Below the pieces are notes generated by a model that was not told the origin of the DNA, made no database searches, and saw nothing but the letters and a program-made list of their open reading frames with translations. From Flavobacterium fluvii (GTDB lineage Bacteria > Bacteroidota > Bacteroidia > Flavobacteriales > Flavobacteriaceae): a stretch of 64,000 bases of DNA. The stretch covers positions 1,178,001 through 1,242,000 of the forward strand of contig NZ_FQWB01000001.1 in assembly GCF_900129545.1 (NCBI RefSeq), given 5' to 3'. A program made the position numbers and the translations under genes. Below, one piece after another: positions 1 to 8,885 of the stretch; position 1 is the stretch's first letter; every line of letters begins with the position of its first letter.

Positions 1-472
1 TTTTGGCATAAGGAGCTTTTTCGTAATCCGTGTTGAATGTTTCGTCAACAGAATAATCAAAAGGCGTGCTCAAAATGACTTTGTACAAACTTTTGCCTTG
101 TTCCATTCTTTTAATCAAACGCTCGTATGTAAGATTGAAAAAAGACAAGTCTTTATTCAGTAATTGGTCATCAAGCTGTGTTTCATATTTTGAAAATTCG
201 TCAATGTCGGATTGCATAAAAAACCTTTTGGATGGATCCAATGCTTGAATGTAGTCCTTATAAATTCCTTTGGAAAAGGTGTCGTCAATTAATGCAGGAC
301 TATAATGCCCTTTTTCGATAACAAATGTCAATAATTCCAACAGCATTTTATCTTTTCCAGGATCGACACTTTTGGCGGAATTATTTCTAAATGCAAATAG
401 AGTTACCGAAAGCAAAACCACGGCAAGAAGTATTTTATAATTTCTTTTCATAAAATCAATAATAGTATTCAT
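1..472 (-). CDS. Carboxy-terminal processing (tail-specific) protease, N-terminal part only
   Basis: The reading frame enters on the minus strand from position 472 and runs off the left edge, so only about 157 residues are visible. It starts MNTIIDFMKRNYKILLAVVL; the second Met (position 451) sits right before a hydrophobic signal/anchor segment and is an alternative start. The segment after it (FVIEKGHYSPALIDD, then LDPSKRFFMQSDIDEF) is the helical N-terminal region typical of Prc/Tsp periplasmic proteases, which degrade misfolded or tagged periplasmic proteins. The PDZ and S41 catalytic domains lie outside the window. It is divergent from surE. The family call rests on remembered similarity and is fairly confident. 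Confidence 0.75.
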   Translation of the reverse strand, partial: MNTIIDFMKRNYKILLAVVLLSVTLFAFRNNSAKSVDPGKDKMLLELLTFVIEKGHYSPALIDDTFSKGIYKDYIQALDPSKRFFMQSDIDEFSKYETQLDDQLLNKDLSFFNLTYERLIKRMEQGKSLYKVILSTPFDYSVDETFNTDYEKAPYAK

Positions 473-567
473 AGTATATTTAAAAAAACTAAATTACGGT
501 AAAAACCATGCCAACAAATACAGCGCCCGCATAAATTTTTGTTAAAGATATAAAATTGTTTTTTTTG

Positions 568-601
568 TTTTGGGTTTAATCTTCGAACTGGATTAATTTT
601 G
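568..601 (+). promoter_or_regulatory. Promoter of surE operon (Bacteroidota type)
   Basis: A TTTTG at 568-572 and a perfect TAATTTTG (TAnnTTTG) at 594-601 are separated by 21 bases, which matches the Bacteroidota primary sigma factor consensus. Transcription would start near 608, about 65 bases before the surE start codon. No experimental support is available. Confidence 0.55.
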
Positions 602-672
602 TTTCTTTGTTTGCTGGAAATCACCACGTTTTTATTTGCAATTTAACAATACTAAATTTGATAAAATATACA

Positions 673-1452
673 ATGAAAAAAGACAAACCTTTAATCTTGG
701 TAACCAATGACGATGGGATTTCTGCTCCGGGAATTCGTGCATTAATCGCTGTTATGGCAGAAATTGGAACGGTTGTGGTCGTGGCTCCGGATAGTCCGCA
801 AAGTGCCACCGGACATTCCATTACCATAAATGACACCTTGTATATCAACAAAATTTCCAAAGATAATGATGTCATTGCAGAATACAGTTGCTCGGGTACT
901 CCGGTTGATTGCGTGAAATTGGCAGTCAATGAAGTCATAAAAAGAAAGCCGGATTTGTGCGTCTCAGGTGTGAACCACGGCTCTAATTCATCTATAAACG
1001 TGATTTATTCCGGAACGATGAGTGCCGCCGTCGAAGCGGGAATCGAAGGAATCCCGGCTATCGGTTTCTCTTTGCTGGATTACGATTGGAATGCCGATTT
1101 CGAACCCATAAAATCATTTATAAGAAGTATTACTTTAGAAGTTTTGGAAAAAGGACTTCCGGAAAGCGTGGTTTTGAACGTGAATTTTCCGAAATTAGGT
1201 GAAAAAGAAATTAAAGGAATAAAAATTTGTCGTCAGGCAAAAGCACTTTGGATGGAGAAATTCGACAAACGAAAAACGCCGCAAGGACGAGATTACTATT
1301 GGCTCACCGGAGAATTTGTCAATCAAGACCATGGCGAAGACACTGACGAATGGGCGCTGGCCAATGGTTATATTTCAGTGGTTCCGGTGCAGTTTGATTT
1401 AACCGCACATCACGCTATACAAAAACTTAACACTTGGAACTGGAATGAATAA
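673..1452 (+). CDS. surE: 5'/3'-nucleotidase SurE
   Basis: A 259-residue SurE acid phosphatase, a metal-dependent enzyme that hydrolyses nucleoside 5'- and 3'-monophosphates in the cytoplasm. The N-terminal metal site VTNDDGISAPG (Asp-Asp pair) is intact, as are the SGVNHGSN and YSGTMSAAVEA motifs. The frame is open further upstream to 607, but ATG 673 (MKKDKPLILVTNDDG) fits the family N-terminus, and the upstream stretch contains the promoter start region. It overlaps the next gene by 8 bases and is followed by lpxB on the same strand. Confidence 0.95.
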   Translation: MKKDKPLILVTNDDGISAPGIRALIAVMAEIGTVVVVAPDSPQSATGHSITINDTLYINKISKDNDVIAEYSCSGTPVDCVKLAVNEVIKRKPDLCVSGVNHGSNSSINVIYSGTMSAAVEAGIEGIPAIGFSLLDYDWNADFEPIKSFIRSITLEVLEKGLPESVVLNVNFPKLGEKEIKGIKICRQAKALWMEKFDKRKTPQGRDYYWLTGEFVNQDHGEDTDEWALANGYISVVPVQFDLTAHHAIQKLNTWNWNE

Positions 1453-1717
1453 AACGGATATATTGATAGGTTTCGTGATAGGAATTTTGGCTTCCCTGTT
1501 GGGCAGTTTTCTTTTTATCAAATTTTTTACGGCTTTTGATTTTATGGAAGGTGTTGAATCCATGAAATTCGAAGGAAGACTGGGTAAATTAATTACATTG
1601 GGATCCATCCTTGATTTGGTCGCTTTTGGTGTTTTGCTGAAATTGGACAAGGAAATGATGGCTCGTGGCGTAATTTTGGCCGTTATTGTAATCACGATTA
1701 TCACTTTATTTGCATAA
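1445..1717 (+). CDS. Small two-to-three-helix membrane protein
   Basis: A 90-residue hydrophobic protein whose ATG lies inside the last codons of surE (8-base overlap), so it is probably translationally coupled to it. Hydrophobic segments are seen at about residues 5-30, 48-65 and 72-89, separated by a short charged stretch (FEGRLGK). I do not recognise a named domain. It sits between surE and lpxB, which suggests co-transcription but gives no function. The overlap, the codon pattern and the absence of a competing frame support a real gene. Confidence 0.7.
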   Translation: MNKTDILIGFVIGILASLLGSFLFIKFFTAFDFMEGVESMKFEGRLGKLITLGSILDLVAFGVLLKLDKEMMARGVILAVIVITIITLFA

Positions 1718-1838
1718 ATTTATGCGACAAACAACCCATTAAAAACAAAAATGAAACGAGCTCGCATAATTTCAAACATCAAAGAAATGGTTTTTTGCGA
1801 GTTCCATCTGACCATTGAAAAGCAATAAAAATAAACAG

Positions 1839-2951
1839 ATGAAATACTACATTATAGCAGGAGAAGCTTCGGGAGATTTGCATGGAGCCAATTTGATGAA
1901 GGCCTTGTACAAGGAAGATCCCAATGCTGACATTCGGTTTTGGGGAGGTGACTTGATGCAAAAAGTAGGCGGCACTTTGGTAAAACATTATCGTGATTTG
2001 GCTTTTATGGGTTTTGTGGAAGTATTGTTTCACTTGAAAACCATTTTGAACAACATTAAAATTTGCAAAAAAGACATAAACGATTTTCAACCGGACGTGA
2101 TTATTTTTATCGATTATCCCGGATTCAATTTACGTATTGCAAAATGGGCAAAAGAGCAAGGTTTGAAAACCCATTATTATATTTCTCCACAAATTTGGGC
2201 TTGGAAAGAGAATCGAATTACCGAAATCAAACGTGATGTCGATAAAATGTACGTGATTCTGCCTTTCGAGAAGGATTTTTATGAAGGCAAACATCATTTT
2301 CCGGTTGAATTTGTGGGACATCCACTGATTGATGCCATCCATAATCATCCGGCAATGGATGCTGCTGTTTTCAGGAAAGAAAATCAATTGAACGAAAAAC
2401 CCATCATTGCCATTTTGCCGGGCAGCCGCAAGCAGGAAATTACCAAAATGCTTTCGGTGATGTTGAGCGTGGTCAATGATTTTCCTGATTATCAATTCGT
2501 GATTGCCGGTGCGCCAAGCCAGGAATTTTCTTTTTATGAAGGTTTTATAACCAATGAAAATATCAAATTTGTCTCGAACAAGACCTATGATTTATTGGGC
2601 AATGCCACGGCGGCATTGGTCACTTCGGGAACGGCAACGCTCGAAACGGCTCTTTTCAAAGTGCCGGAAGTGGTTTGTTATAAAGGCAGCATGATTTCAT
2701 ACCAAATAGCCAAACGCATCATTACCCTAAAATATATTTCCTTGGTCAACCTGATTATGGACAAGGAAGTTGTTACCGAATTGATTCAAGACGGTTGCAG
2801 TACAAAACGCATTCGGGAAGAGTTGAAAAAAATCACGGAACCGGGTTATCGCCAAAACCTTTTGGAAAAATACGAGATTTTGGAAGAAAAATTGGGAGGC
2901 ATCGGCGCGAGCGAAAAAACAGCCAAATTGATTGTGGGAGATTTGAAATAA
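1839..2951 (+). CDS. lpxB: Lipid-A-disaccharide synthase
   Basis: A 370-residue LpxB glycosyltransferase (GT19), which joins UDP-2,3-diacylglucosamine and lipid X to form the tetraacyl disaccharide of lipid A at the inner face of the cytoplasmic membrane. The N-terminal IIAGEASGDLHGA motif, the HYISPQIWAWKE segment, the ILPGSRKQEI nucleotide-binding loop and TSGTATLETAL are all present. The frame extends to a TTG at 1815, but ATG 1839 (MKYYIIAGEASGD) matches the family start. It lies downstream of surE and the small membrane gene, with a 121-base gap that holds no other gene. Confidence 0.95.
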   Translation: MKYYIIAGEASGDLHGANLMKALYKEDPNADIRFWGGDLMQKVGGTLVKHYRDLAFMGFVEVLFHLKTILNNIKICKKDINDFQPDVIIFIDYPGFNLRIAKWAKEQGLKTHYYISPQIWAWKENRITEIKRDVDKMYVILPFEKDFYEGKHHFPVEFVGHPLIDAIHNHPAMDAAVFRKENQLNEKPIIAILPGSRKQEITKMLSVMLSVVNDFPDYQFVIAGAPSQEFSFYEGFITNENIKFVSNKTYDLLGNATAALVTSGTATLETALFKVPEVVCYKGSMISYQIAKRIITLKYISLVNLIMDKEVVTELIQDGCSTKRIREELKKITEPGYRQNLLEKYEILEEKLGGIGASEKTAKLIVGDLK

Positions 2952-3018
2952 TTTACTTTTTTGAAACATAAAATTTAGTAAGGTTATTTCGGACTAAAAA
3001 TTGTTTACTTTTATGATT

Positions 3019-5052
3019 ATGAAAGTATTACAATTTCCTTTGGCGAGAATTACGATTGGTTTTTTGGCCGGAATTCTGGTGGCGCATTACTTCAAGCCGA
3101 GTGTTTTCTTCGTGTTTTTACCGCTTTTTGTCGCTTTTTGTGCATTCGTAATTGTTTATTTTGTATCGAAACGGAATGCCGTAAACCCAATCTATTTTGG
3201 TTTGGCAACCTATTTTCTTGCTTTTGGAATTGGCGCAAGCAACCAAATCATCCACACCGATTCTTTTCAATCCAATAATTATATTCACGAGAAATCTATT
3301 TTTGATGAACCCCATTTGCTGTCGGTAACTGTTCGAGAAAAGCTGCGAAGTTCCAGTTTCAACGACCGTTATGTTGTACTTGTAAATCAAATTGACGATT
3401 CAGAGAAAACAGGTAGAGTTCTCTTGAATATTCGAAAAGACAGCTTGAATCATTCCTTCGAAATTGGAACTCATTTGCAAATCCAAGGGAGTTTATACGA
3501 AAACACTCCAGCAAAAAATCCGAACCAGTTTGATTATGGGAAATACCTCGAAAACAAACAAATTTATGCACAAGTTTATGTCGATGCTTCCGAAATCAAA
3601 ATAGGTTCCATCATCGAAAAAGATGTTTGGTATTATACGTCGAAATTGCGTGCAAAAATCATTCGAAATTTGGAGAAAAGCAATTTCCACAAAGCCGAAT
3701 TGCACGTTGCCGTTGCCTTGATTTTAGGGCAACAACAAGATATTTCGCCAGAGATTATCAAGGATTATCAATATGCTGGAGCAGTGCATATTTTGTCGGT
3801 GTCGGGATTGCATATCGGGTTTGTTTTGTTTTTCGTGACTTTTCTTCTGAAACCTTTTCCCAATACTAGGCGGGGTTCATTTATCAAGTTGATTATCATT
3901 TTGGTTTCACTTTCCACTTTTGGCCTGATTGCTGGATTGGCTCCATCGGTCCTTCGCTCGGTTACGATGTTTTCGTTTGTCGCCATCGGAATGTATTTGA
4001 GGAGAAGCACCAATATTTTCCACACTTTGTTGGTTTCGATGTTGCTTATTTTGTTGTTTCAACCTTCATTTTTGTTTGATGTGGGATTTCAATTGAGTTA
4101 TCTCGCCTTGTTTTTTATCCTTTGGTTGCAACCGTTGTTGTCGGGTCTTTGGTCTCCAAAAAATAAAATAGTCAATTACTTTTGGGAAATATTGACTGTT
4201 TCTTTTGCGGCACAAATTGGTGCTTTTCCGTTGAGTATTTACTATTTCCACCAGTTTCCTGGATTATTTTTTGTGACGAACTTGGTCATTATTCCGTTTT
4301 TGAGCGTGATAATGGGCTTGGGTGTTTTGGTGATGGTTTTGGCGGCATTCGATTTTGTTCCAGTTTTCTTTGCCAAACCATTGGAGTGGAGCATTTACAT
4401 TTTGAACAAAATCATCAATTCGATTGCTTCGTTGGAGCAATTTATCATTCGGGATATTCCGTTCAATTGGCAGTTGTTGTTGAGTCTGTATTTATTGATT
4501 GTTGCCACGATTGTTTGGTTCAAGAAACCAAGTTTCAACAGATTGGTTTTGGCATTGATTGGTGTAATTATTTTTCAAATGACTTATTTTCAAACGCATT
4601 GGACAATTCAAAGCCAAAAAGAATTGGTTGTTTTCAATTCGAAAAAATCTACTTTGATTGCAGAACGCAATGGGGACAACATCACTTTGTATGCCAATGA
4701 CAGTCTTTTGAAAACGGCACTAAAAAATAAAACCCTGACTTCTTATTCTATGGGGAATTTCAGCAGTTTGAAAATCAAAAAAAGATTGCAGAACCTGATT
4801 TATTTTAATGGAAATAAAATCTTGATTATGGATAGTTTAGGTGTTTATCCAAATGTTCATCCGGATATTGTCGTGGTTACCCAGTCTCCCAAAATAAATT
4901 TCGAACGTTTTTTACAAGTCGCCAAGCCTAAAGCAGTTGTGGTTGATGCCTCGAATTTCTGGACCATTCAAAAATTGTGGAGAGCCAGTTGCCTAAAAGA
5001 GAAAATCCCTTTTCACGCTACTGGCGAAAAGGGATTTTATAGATTGGATTGA
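3019..5052 (+). CDS. ComEC/Rec2-family competence protein
   Basis: A 677-residue polytopic membrane protein. It has about 2-3 N-terminal helices, then a soluble OB-like region (about residues 80-200, with KNPNQFDYGKYL), then the competence domain with the diagnostic HILSVSGLHIGFV motif and about 8-9 helices. In naturally competent bacteria ComEC forms the inner-membrane channel for incoming single-stranded DNA. The C-terminal part (from about residue 540) is short and resembles only a remnant of the metallo-beta-lactamase domain: no HxHxDH motif is visible. ATG 3013 is an alternative start two codons upstream. It is convergent with the thioredoxin gene, with stops only 2 bases apart. Confidence 0.88.
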   Translation: MKVLQFPLARITIGFLAGILVAHYFKPSVFFVFLPLFVAFCAFVIVYFVSKRNAVNPIYFGLATYFLAFGIGASNQIIHTDSFQSNNYIHEKSIFDEPHLLSVTVREKLRSSSFNDRYVVLVNQIDDSEKTGRVLLNIRKDSLNHSFEIGTHLQIQGSLYENTPAKNPNQFDYGKYLENKQIYAQVYVDASEIKIGSIIEKDVWYYTSKLRAKIIRNLEKSNFHKAELHVAVALILGQQQDISPEIIKDYQYAGAVHILSVSGLHIGFVLFFVTFLLKPFPNTRRGSFIKLIIILVSLSTFGLIAGLAPSVLRSVTMFSFVAIGMYLRRSTNIFHTLLVSMLLILLFQPSFLFDVGFQLSYLALFFILWLQPLLSGLWSPKNKIVNYFWEILTVSFAAQIGAFPLSIYYFHQFPGLFFVTNLVIIPFLSVIMGLGVLVMVLAAFDFVPVFFAKPLEWSIYILNKIINSIASLEQFIIRDIPFNWQLLLSLYLLIVATIVWFKKPSFNRLVLALIGVIIFQMTYFQTHWTIQSQKELVVFNSKKSTLIAERNGDNITLYANDSLLKTALKNKTLTSYSMGNFSSLKIKKRLQNLIYFNGNKILIMDSLGVYPNVHPDIVVVTQSPKINFERFLQVAKPKAVVVDASNFWTIQKLWRASCLKEKIPFHATGEKGFYRLD

Positions 5053-5054
5053 AA

Positions 5055-5516
5055 TTATTTGTTTTTCAATATTTCATTGGCAACATTCAACCAAGCCGAA
5101 GGACCACCGGCTACATAGCCCGTTTTTCCTAGACCGGTATAACTTGGTTTGCCATTTTTTATCTTGGCCGTGGCAAAGTAAACGGTAGGATATCCTTGGA
5201 TTCCGAATATTTGTTGTAAATCGTTGTTTTGAGTTTTTATTGCATCGGATTGTTGTTTGGCATTTGGGAAATCCAATTCCACCAGAACAACATTTTTCTT
5301 TGCCCATTTAGTAAATTCGGGGGTTTTCAATACTTCTTTTTGCAAACGGATGCACCATCCACACCAATCGCTACCGGTAAAAAAAAGCAACATCGGTTTC
5401 TTGGTTTTATTGGAAACGCTTATGGCAGTGTTGATGTCGGTTTCCCATTTTAGCTCTTGAGCCTCAACTGCAAAAGAACCTAAAAATACTAATAATGTTA
5501 TAAATACTTTTTTCAT
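5055..5516 (-). CDS. Secreted thioredoxin-family protein
   Basis: A 153-residue protein with a clear signal peptide (MKKVFITLLVFLGSFAVEAQ) followed by a thioredoxin fold carrying a CGWC redox motif at residues 52-55 (TGSDWCGWC) and the cis-proline segment IQGYPTVYF. It probably acts in the periplasm as a disulfide reductase or isomerase of the thioredoxin-7/DUF255-like group. The frame continues upstream to 5648, but that would enter the neighbouring transporter gene, and the signal peptide fixes the start at 5516. It lies 41 bases after the last of the tandem peptide transporters and may be the last gene of that transcript. Confidence 0.85.
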   Translation of the reverse strand: MKKVFITLLVFLGSFAVEAQELKWETDINTAISVSNKTKKPMLLFFTGSDWCGWCIRLQKEVLKTPEFTKWAKKNVVLVELDFPNAKQQSDAIKTQNNDLQQIFGIQGYPTVYFATAKIKNGKPSYTGLGKTGYVAGGPSAWLNVANEILKNK

Positions 5517-5557
5517 TTTTATGTGATTTTTAAAATTTTTATCCAAAAATAATGCCA

Positions 5558-7363
5558 TTATTTTACTCCGTGCATTAATTTTTTGATGACAGGCGACATC
5601 ACAATGGCAAAGATGCCCACCACAATTGAAATCAGTGTCAACATCCAAAAGAAATAACTCAATCCGTGTTCGTTGGCAATTTTATCGATGTTCTCGCCAA
5701 ACATTCCTGCTCCCTTCATTCCAATTGCAACCGCAAGATACCAAACTCCAAACATAAATGCAATCATTCTGGCTGGAACCAGTTTACTCACGTTCGACAG
5801 TCCAACGGGTGAAATACACAATTCGGACATGGTGTGAAAAAGATAAACCAGAATCAACCAAATCATGCTCACCGAAGCCGTTTTGGCTCCAGGTTCGATG
5901 TCTTTTGCTCCAAATGCCACGCAAGCCATTCCCAATGCCAGCAATGCCATTCCTATTCCGTATTTGAAATTCACCGAAGGGTTGTATTTGCTTTCCCACC
6001 ATTTGGAAAACAAGGGGGCGAGCGAAATAATGAACAAGGAATTCAAGGTAGAAAACCAGGTTGCAGCCACTTCCGTCAAAGGCTCGGTTACTTTGTCTAT
6101 TTTTAAAAATTCCAATGTTCCGTCAGACAAGGACAAATAACCTGCGGTATAATAATCTTTCGCCAACATCCAAAGGGCGATTGCCCAAATAATGACGAAA
6201 CTGGTGCTTAAAATCACTGATGCCAAGGTGTATTGTTTGAAAGTTTGCTTAAACAACAATGTCAATACCCAGGTGATAATGGCCAATGGCAAAATGGTAA
6301 TCAAGGAATTGATCACCAAAAAAATTACGCTCCAATTGCCTACCAAAACACGATTGGTGTAATCGGCGGCAAAAATGGTTAAACTGTTTGGTGATTGTTC
6401 GAATATCGCCCAGAAGAAAATGGTTAGAAACGCAAAAAAGGTAACCGCCATCAGCTTTTCTTTCGTGATTTTTGAATATTGGGTAAATCGGTAAGCAAGC
6501 AAAATAATAAATAAAACCAATGCCGTAACGATGGCAATGGAGTTTCCGTTTTCACCCAGAAATCCGAAAACATCTATTTTTCCTCCAGAAATTTTTGAAA
6601 CAGGTGCATTCAAAATCCACAACAATCCCAAAGTAGCCATTATGGCAATTAATCCCAGTTGTATTGGCGTGAACGGATTTCTTGTGTCGGTGTCAGCTGC
6701 TTGTACTTTTGCCTTGCTTTCTGCGCTTGGTTTTAAGCCAATTTCTCCAAAGATGTTTTGGGACAACCAAAATTGCAACATCCCGAAGAACATGAAAATC
6801 CCGGCCAGACCGAAACCGTAACTCCAGCCCACTTTTTCGCCCAAATAGCCACAAAGCAAGATTCCGAAGAAAGCGCCGGCATTGACACCCATATAAAAAA
6901 GCGTGTAAGCTCCGTCTTTTTTCTCGGGACGGTCTTTGTACATTTCGGAAATGATGGAAGTCATGTTGGGTTTGAAAAATCCATTGCCAAAAACCAACAA
7001 CACCAATCCCAGATAAATGGAAAATTCTGTTTCCACCGCCATGGAAGCATGTCCCAAAGTCATCAGGCAAGCTCCAACAACAACGGCCCAACGAAAACCA
7101 ATGATTTTATCGGCAAAATAACCGCCCAACATCGTGGACAAATATACCAGTCCCACATAAGAACCAAATAGGGAGGAAGCGTTTTCTCGGCTCCATTCCC
7201 AACCTCCATCCATGGCCGAAGCCGTCAAGAACAAAATAAGCAGGGAGCGCATTCCGTAGAAGGAGAATCGTTCCCACATTTCGGTAAAAAACAGGACAAA
7301 TAATCCAGATGGATGTCCTAAAACAGGGTTCTTGAAAAATTGGTCTGTGGTGTTTTGAGTCAT
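5558..7363 (-). CDS. POT-family proton-dependent peptide transporter (copy 1)
   Basis: A 601-residue major-facilitator protein of the POT/PTR family, which imports di- and tripeptides by proton symport. The family signature EMWERFSFYGMR (the ExxERF motif of helix 1) and the second signature GNGFFKPNMTSI are intact. About 12-14 hydrophobic segments are seen. It is separated by only 6 bases from copy 2 upstream, so the two are co-transcribed. It shares strong pattern similarity with its three neighbours but is longer in the C-terminal half than copy 2, indicating divergence rather than a recent duplication. The exact substrate cannot be read from the sequence. Confidence 0.9.
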   Translation of the reverse strand: MTQNTTDQFFKNPVLGHPSGLFVLFFTEMWERFSFYGMRSLLILFLTASAMDGGWEWSRENASSLFGSYVGLVYLSTMLGGYFADKIIGFRWAVVVGACLMTLGHASMAVETEFSIYLGLVLLVFGNGFFKPNMTSIISEMYKDRPEKKDGAYTLFYMGVNAGAFFGILLCGYLGEKVGWSYGFGLAGIFMFFGMLQFWLSQNIFGEIGLKPSAESKAKVQAADTDTRNPFTPIQLGLIAIMATLGLLWILNAPVSKISGGKIDVFGFLGENGNSIAIVTALVLFIILLAYRFTQYSKITKEKLMAVTFFAFLTIFFWAIFEQSPNSLTIFAADYTNRVLVGNWSVIFLVINSLITILPLAIITWVLTLLFKQTFKQYTLASVILSTSFVIIWAIALWMLAKDYYTAGYLSLSDGTLEFLKIDKVTEPLTEVAATWFSTLNSLFIISLAPLFSKWWESKYNPSVNFKYGIGMALLALGMACVAFGAKDIEPGAKTASVSMIWLILVYLFHTMSELCISPVGLSNVSKLVPARMIAFMFGVWYLAVAIGMKGAGMFGENIDKIANEHGLSYFFWMLTLISIVVGIFAIVMSPVIKKLMHGVK

Positions 7364-7369
7364 ATAATT

Positions 7370-8881
7370 TTATTTTACTTCCTGCATTAATTTTTTTACC
7401 AAAGGGGAGATCAATATCAACAACAATCCTGCAATCAATGCGTAGATTGCCAATTGCTGGTATCCATCGGCATAGGTATTTAATTTTTCTAAATTGGTTG
7501 CGTCTTTTGAAGCTTCTGCAATGTTTGCTCCCAATAATCCAGCGAAATATTGTCCGTAAGCACTCGCTAAAAACCACATTCCCATAATTACGGCCTGTAG
7601 CTTTTGTGGAGATAATTTGGTCATTACCGACATTCCAATTGGGGACAAACACAATTCGCCAAAAGTAATGACAAACCAACCAAAAGTGAATAAGTTTAAT
7701 GACGTTTTGCCGTCAGGTCCAGCAAAGAATTTAGTGTAATAGAATATCCAAAAACCAGCAGCAAGCAATATAAATCCTAAACCAAATTTAACAACTGTAT
7801 TGGGTTCAATTTTCTTTTTTGCCATCCAAATCCATAGAATTCCGAGCCATCCAGCAAAGATAATTACAAATAAAGCTCCAGAAGAATTATTTACTCCATT
7901 TGGATCAACCTCGATACCAAGAAGTTTATTCTGTAAATTATTGGTGGCAAACAAACTTAACGACCCTCCACTTTGCTCATAGAATGCCCAAAAGAAAATG
8001 GAGAAAATGATAAATACCAAAGCAGCAAATAGTTTCTTGACCTGCACTGCCGAAAGATTTCGCATTTCATAAAACAAGTACAAGATGGAAGCCGGGCCAA
8101 TTATCATCATGAAATAATCAGTGTAAACCGTATTGGCAACCATCAAAATGATGATGGGAATTAGTATTAACGAACCGATGTAAGTCAAAACTTCGTATAC
8201 TTTTCTTTTGGTTTTTTCGACATTGACCAATGGAGACAATCCAATTTCTCCCAAACTTTTTTGTGTTTGAGTGAATGTCAATAAACTAATAACCATTACT
8301 ATGGCGGCGAAACCAAAAGCGTAGTTCCAGCGAAGATGTTCCGGAACAAATCCCGTCCAAAGATTTCCATTGGCAACTGCGATACAAACATAACCGCCTA
8401 ATAGCGCACCCAGATTGATTCCGGCGTAGAAAAGAGAAAAACCGGCATCCCGTCTAACATCGCCGTCTTTATATAACTGTCCCACTATGGAAGAAATATT
8501 GGGCTTAAAAAAACCTGTTCCAACGATAGAAAAACCAATTCCGGTGAAAAACAGCTCTTTTGGACTAACGGCCAAAATCACGCTTCCAATAATCATTAAA
8601 ATTCCTCCCCAAAAAAGTGATTTTCTAAGCCCTAGAATTTTGTCGGCAAACAATCCGCCAATAAAAGGGAACGCATAAGTCCAGGCTTGTAATGCACCAT
8701 ATTGCAAATTGGTTGTGGTTTCATCCATGTTCAGCTGGCTGACCATAAAAACGGCCAACATTCCGCGCATTCCGTAAAAACTGAAACGTTCCCACATTTC
8801 GGAGAAAAACAAATACCACAATTGTTTTGGGTACTTTCCTTCAAAATTTTGTATTTGCTCGATAGTTAAATTTTGCTCCAT
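7370..8881 (-). CDS. POT-family proton-dependent peptide transporter (copy 2)
   Basis: A 503-residue POT/PTR transporter, the shortest of the four tandem copies. It has EMWERFSFYGMRGML at helix 1 and GTGFFKPNISSIVG near helix 4. The central loop near FYEQSGGSLSLFATN matches the copy 1 and copy 4 pattern (FEQSPNSLTIFA, FEQAGASLTLFA). Only 4 bases separate it from copy 3 and 6 from copy 1, so it lies in the middle of an operon. Its role is inferred to be di/tripeptide uptake across the inner membrane, in keeping with a protein-degrading lifestyle. Confidence 0.9.
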   Translation of the reverse strand: MEQNLTIEQIQNFEGKYPKQLWYLFFSEMWERFSFYGMRGMLAVFMVSQLNMDETTTNLQYGALQAWTYAFPFIGGLFADKILGLRKSLFWGGILMIIGSVILAVSPKELFFTGIGFSIVGTGFFKPNISSIVGQLYKDGDVRRDAGFSLFYAGINLGALLGGYVCIAVANGNLWTGFVPEHLRWNYAFGFAAIVMVISLLTFTQTQKSLGEIGLSPLVNVEKTKRKVYEVLTYIGSLILIPIIILMVANTVYTDYFMMIIGPASILYLFYEMRNLSAVQVKKLFAALVFIIFSIFFWAFYEQSGGSLSLFATNNLQNKLLGIEVDPNGVNNSSGALFVIIFAGWLGILWIWMAKKKIEPNTVVKFGLGFILLAAGFWIFYYTKFFAGPDGKTSLNLFTFGWFVITFGELCLSPIGMSVMTKLSPQKLQAVIMGMWFLASAYGQYFAGLLGANIAEASKDATNLEKLNTYADGYQQLAIYALIAGLLLILISPLVKKLMQEVK

Positions 8882-8885
8882 AATT

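Noticed and set aside
66..248. A 60-codon plus-strand frame near the left edge
   Set aside because: It lies opposite the protease gene, whose reading frame and protein pattern are convincing.
1399..1704. Minus-strand frame opposite the small membrane gene
   Set aside because: Lys/Ile/Pro-rich product without a start context; the plus-strand frame overlaps surE in the usual coupled way.
6531..7171. Plus-strand frames opposite POT copy 1
   Set aside because: They are complements of conserved transporter helices and carry no family motif.
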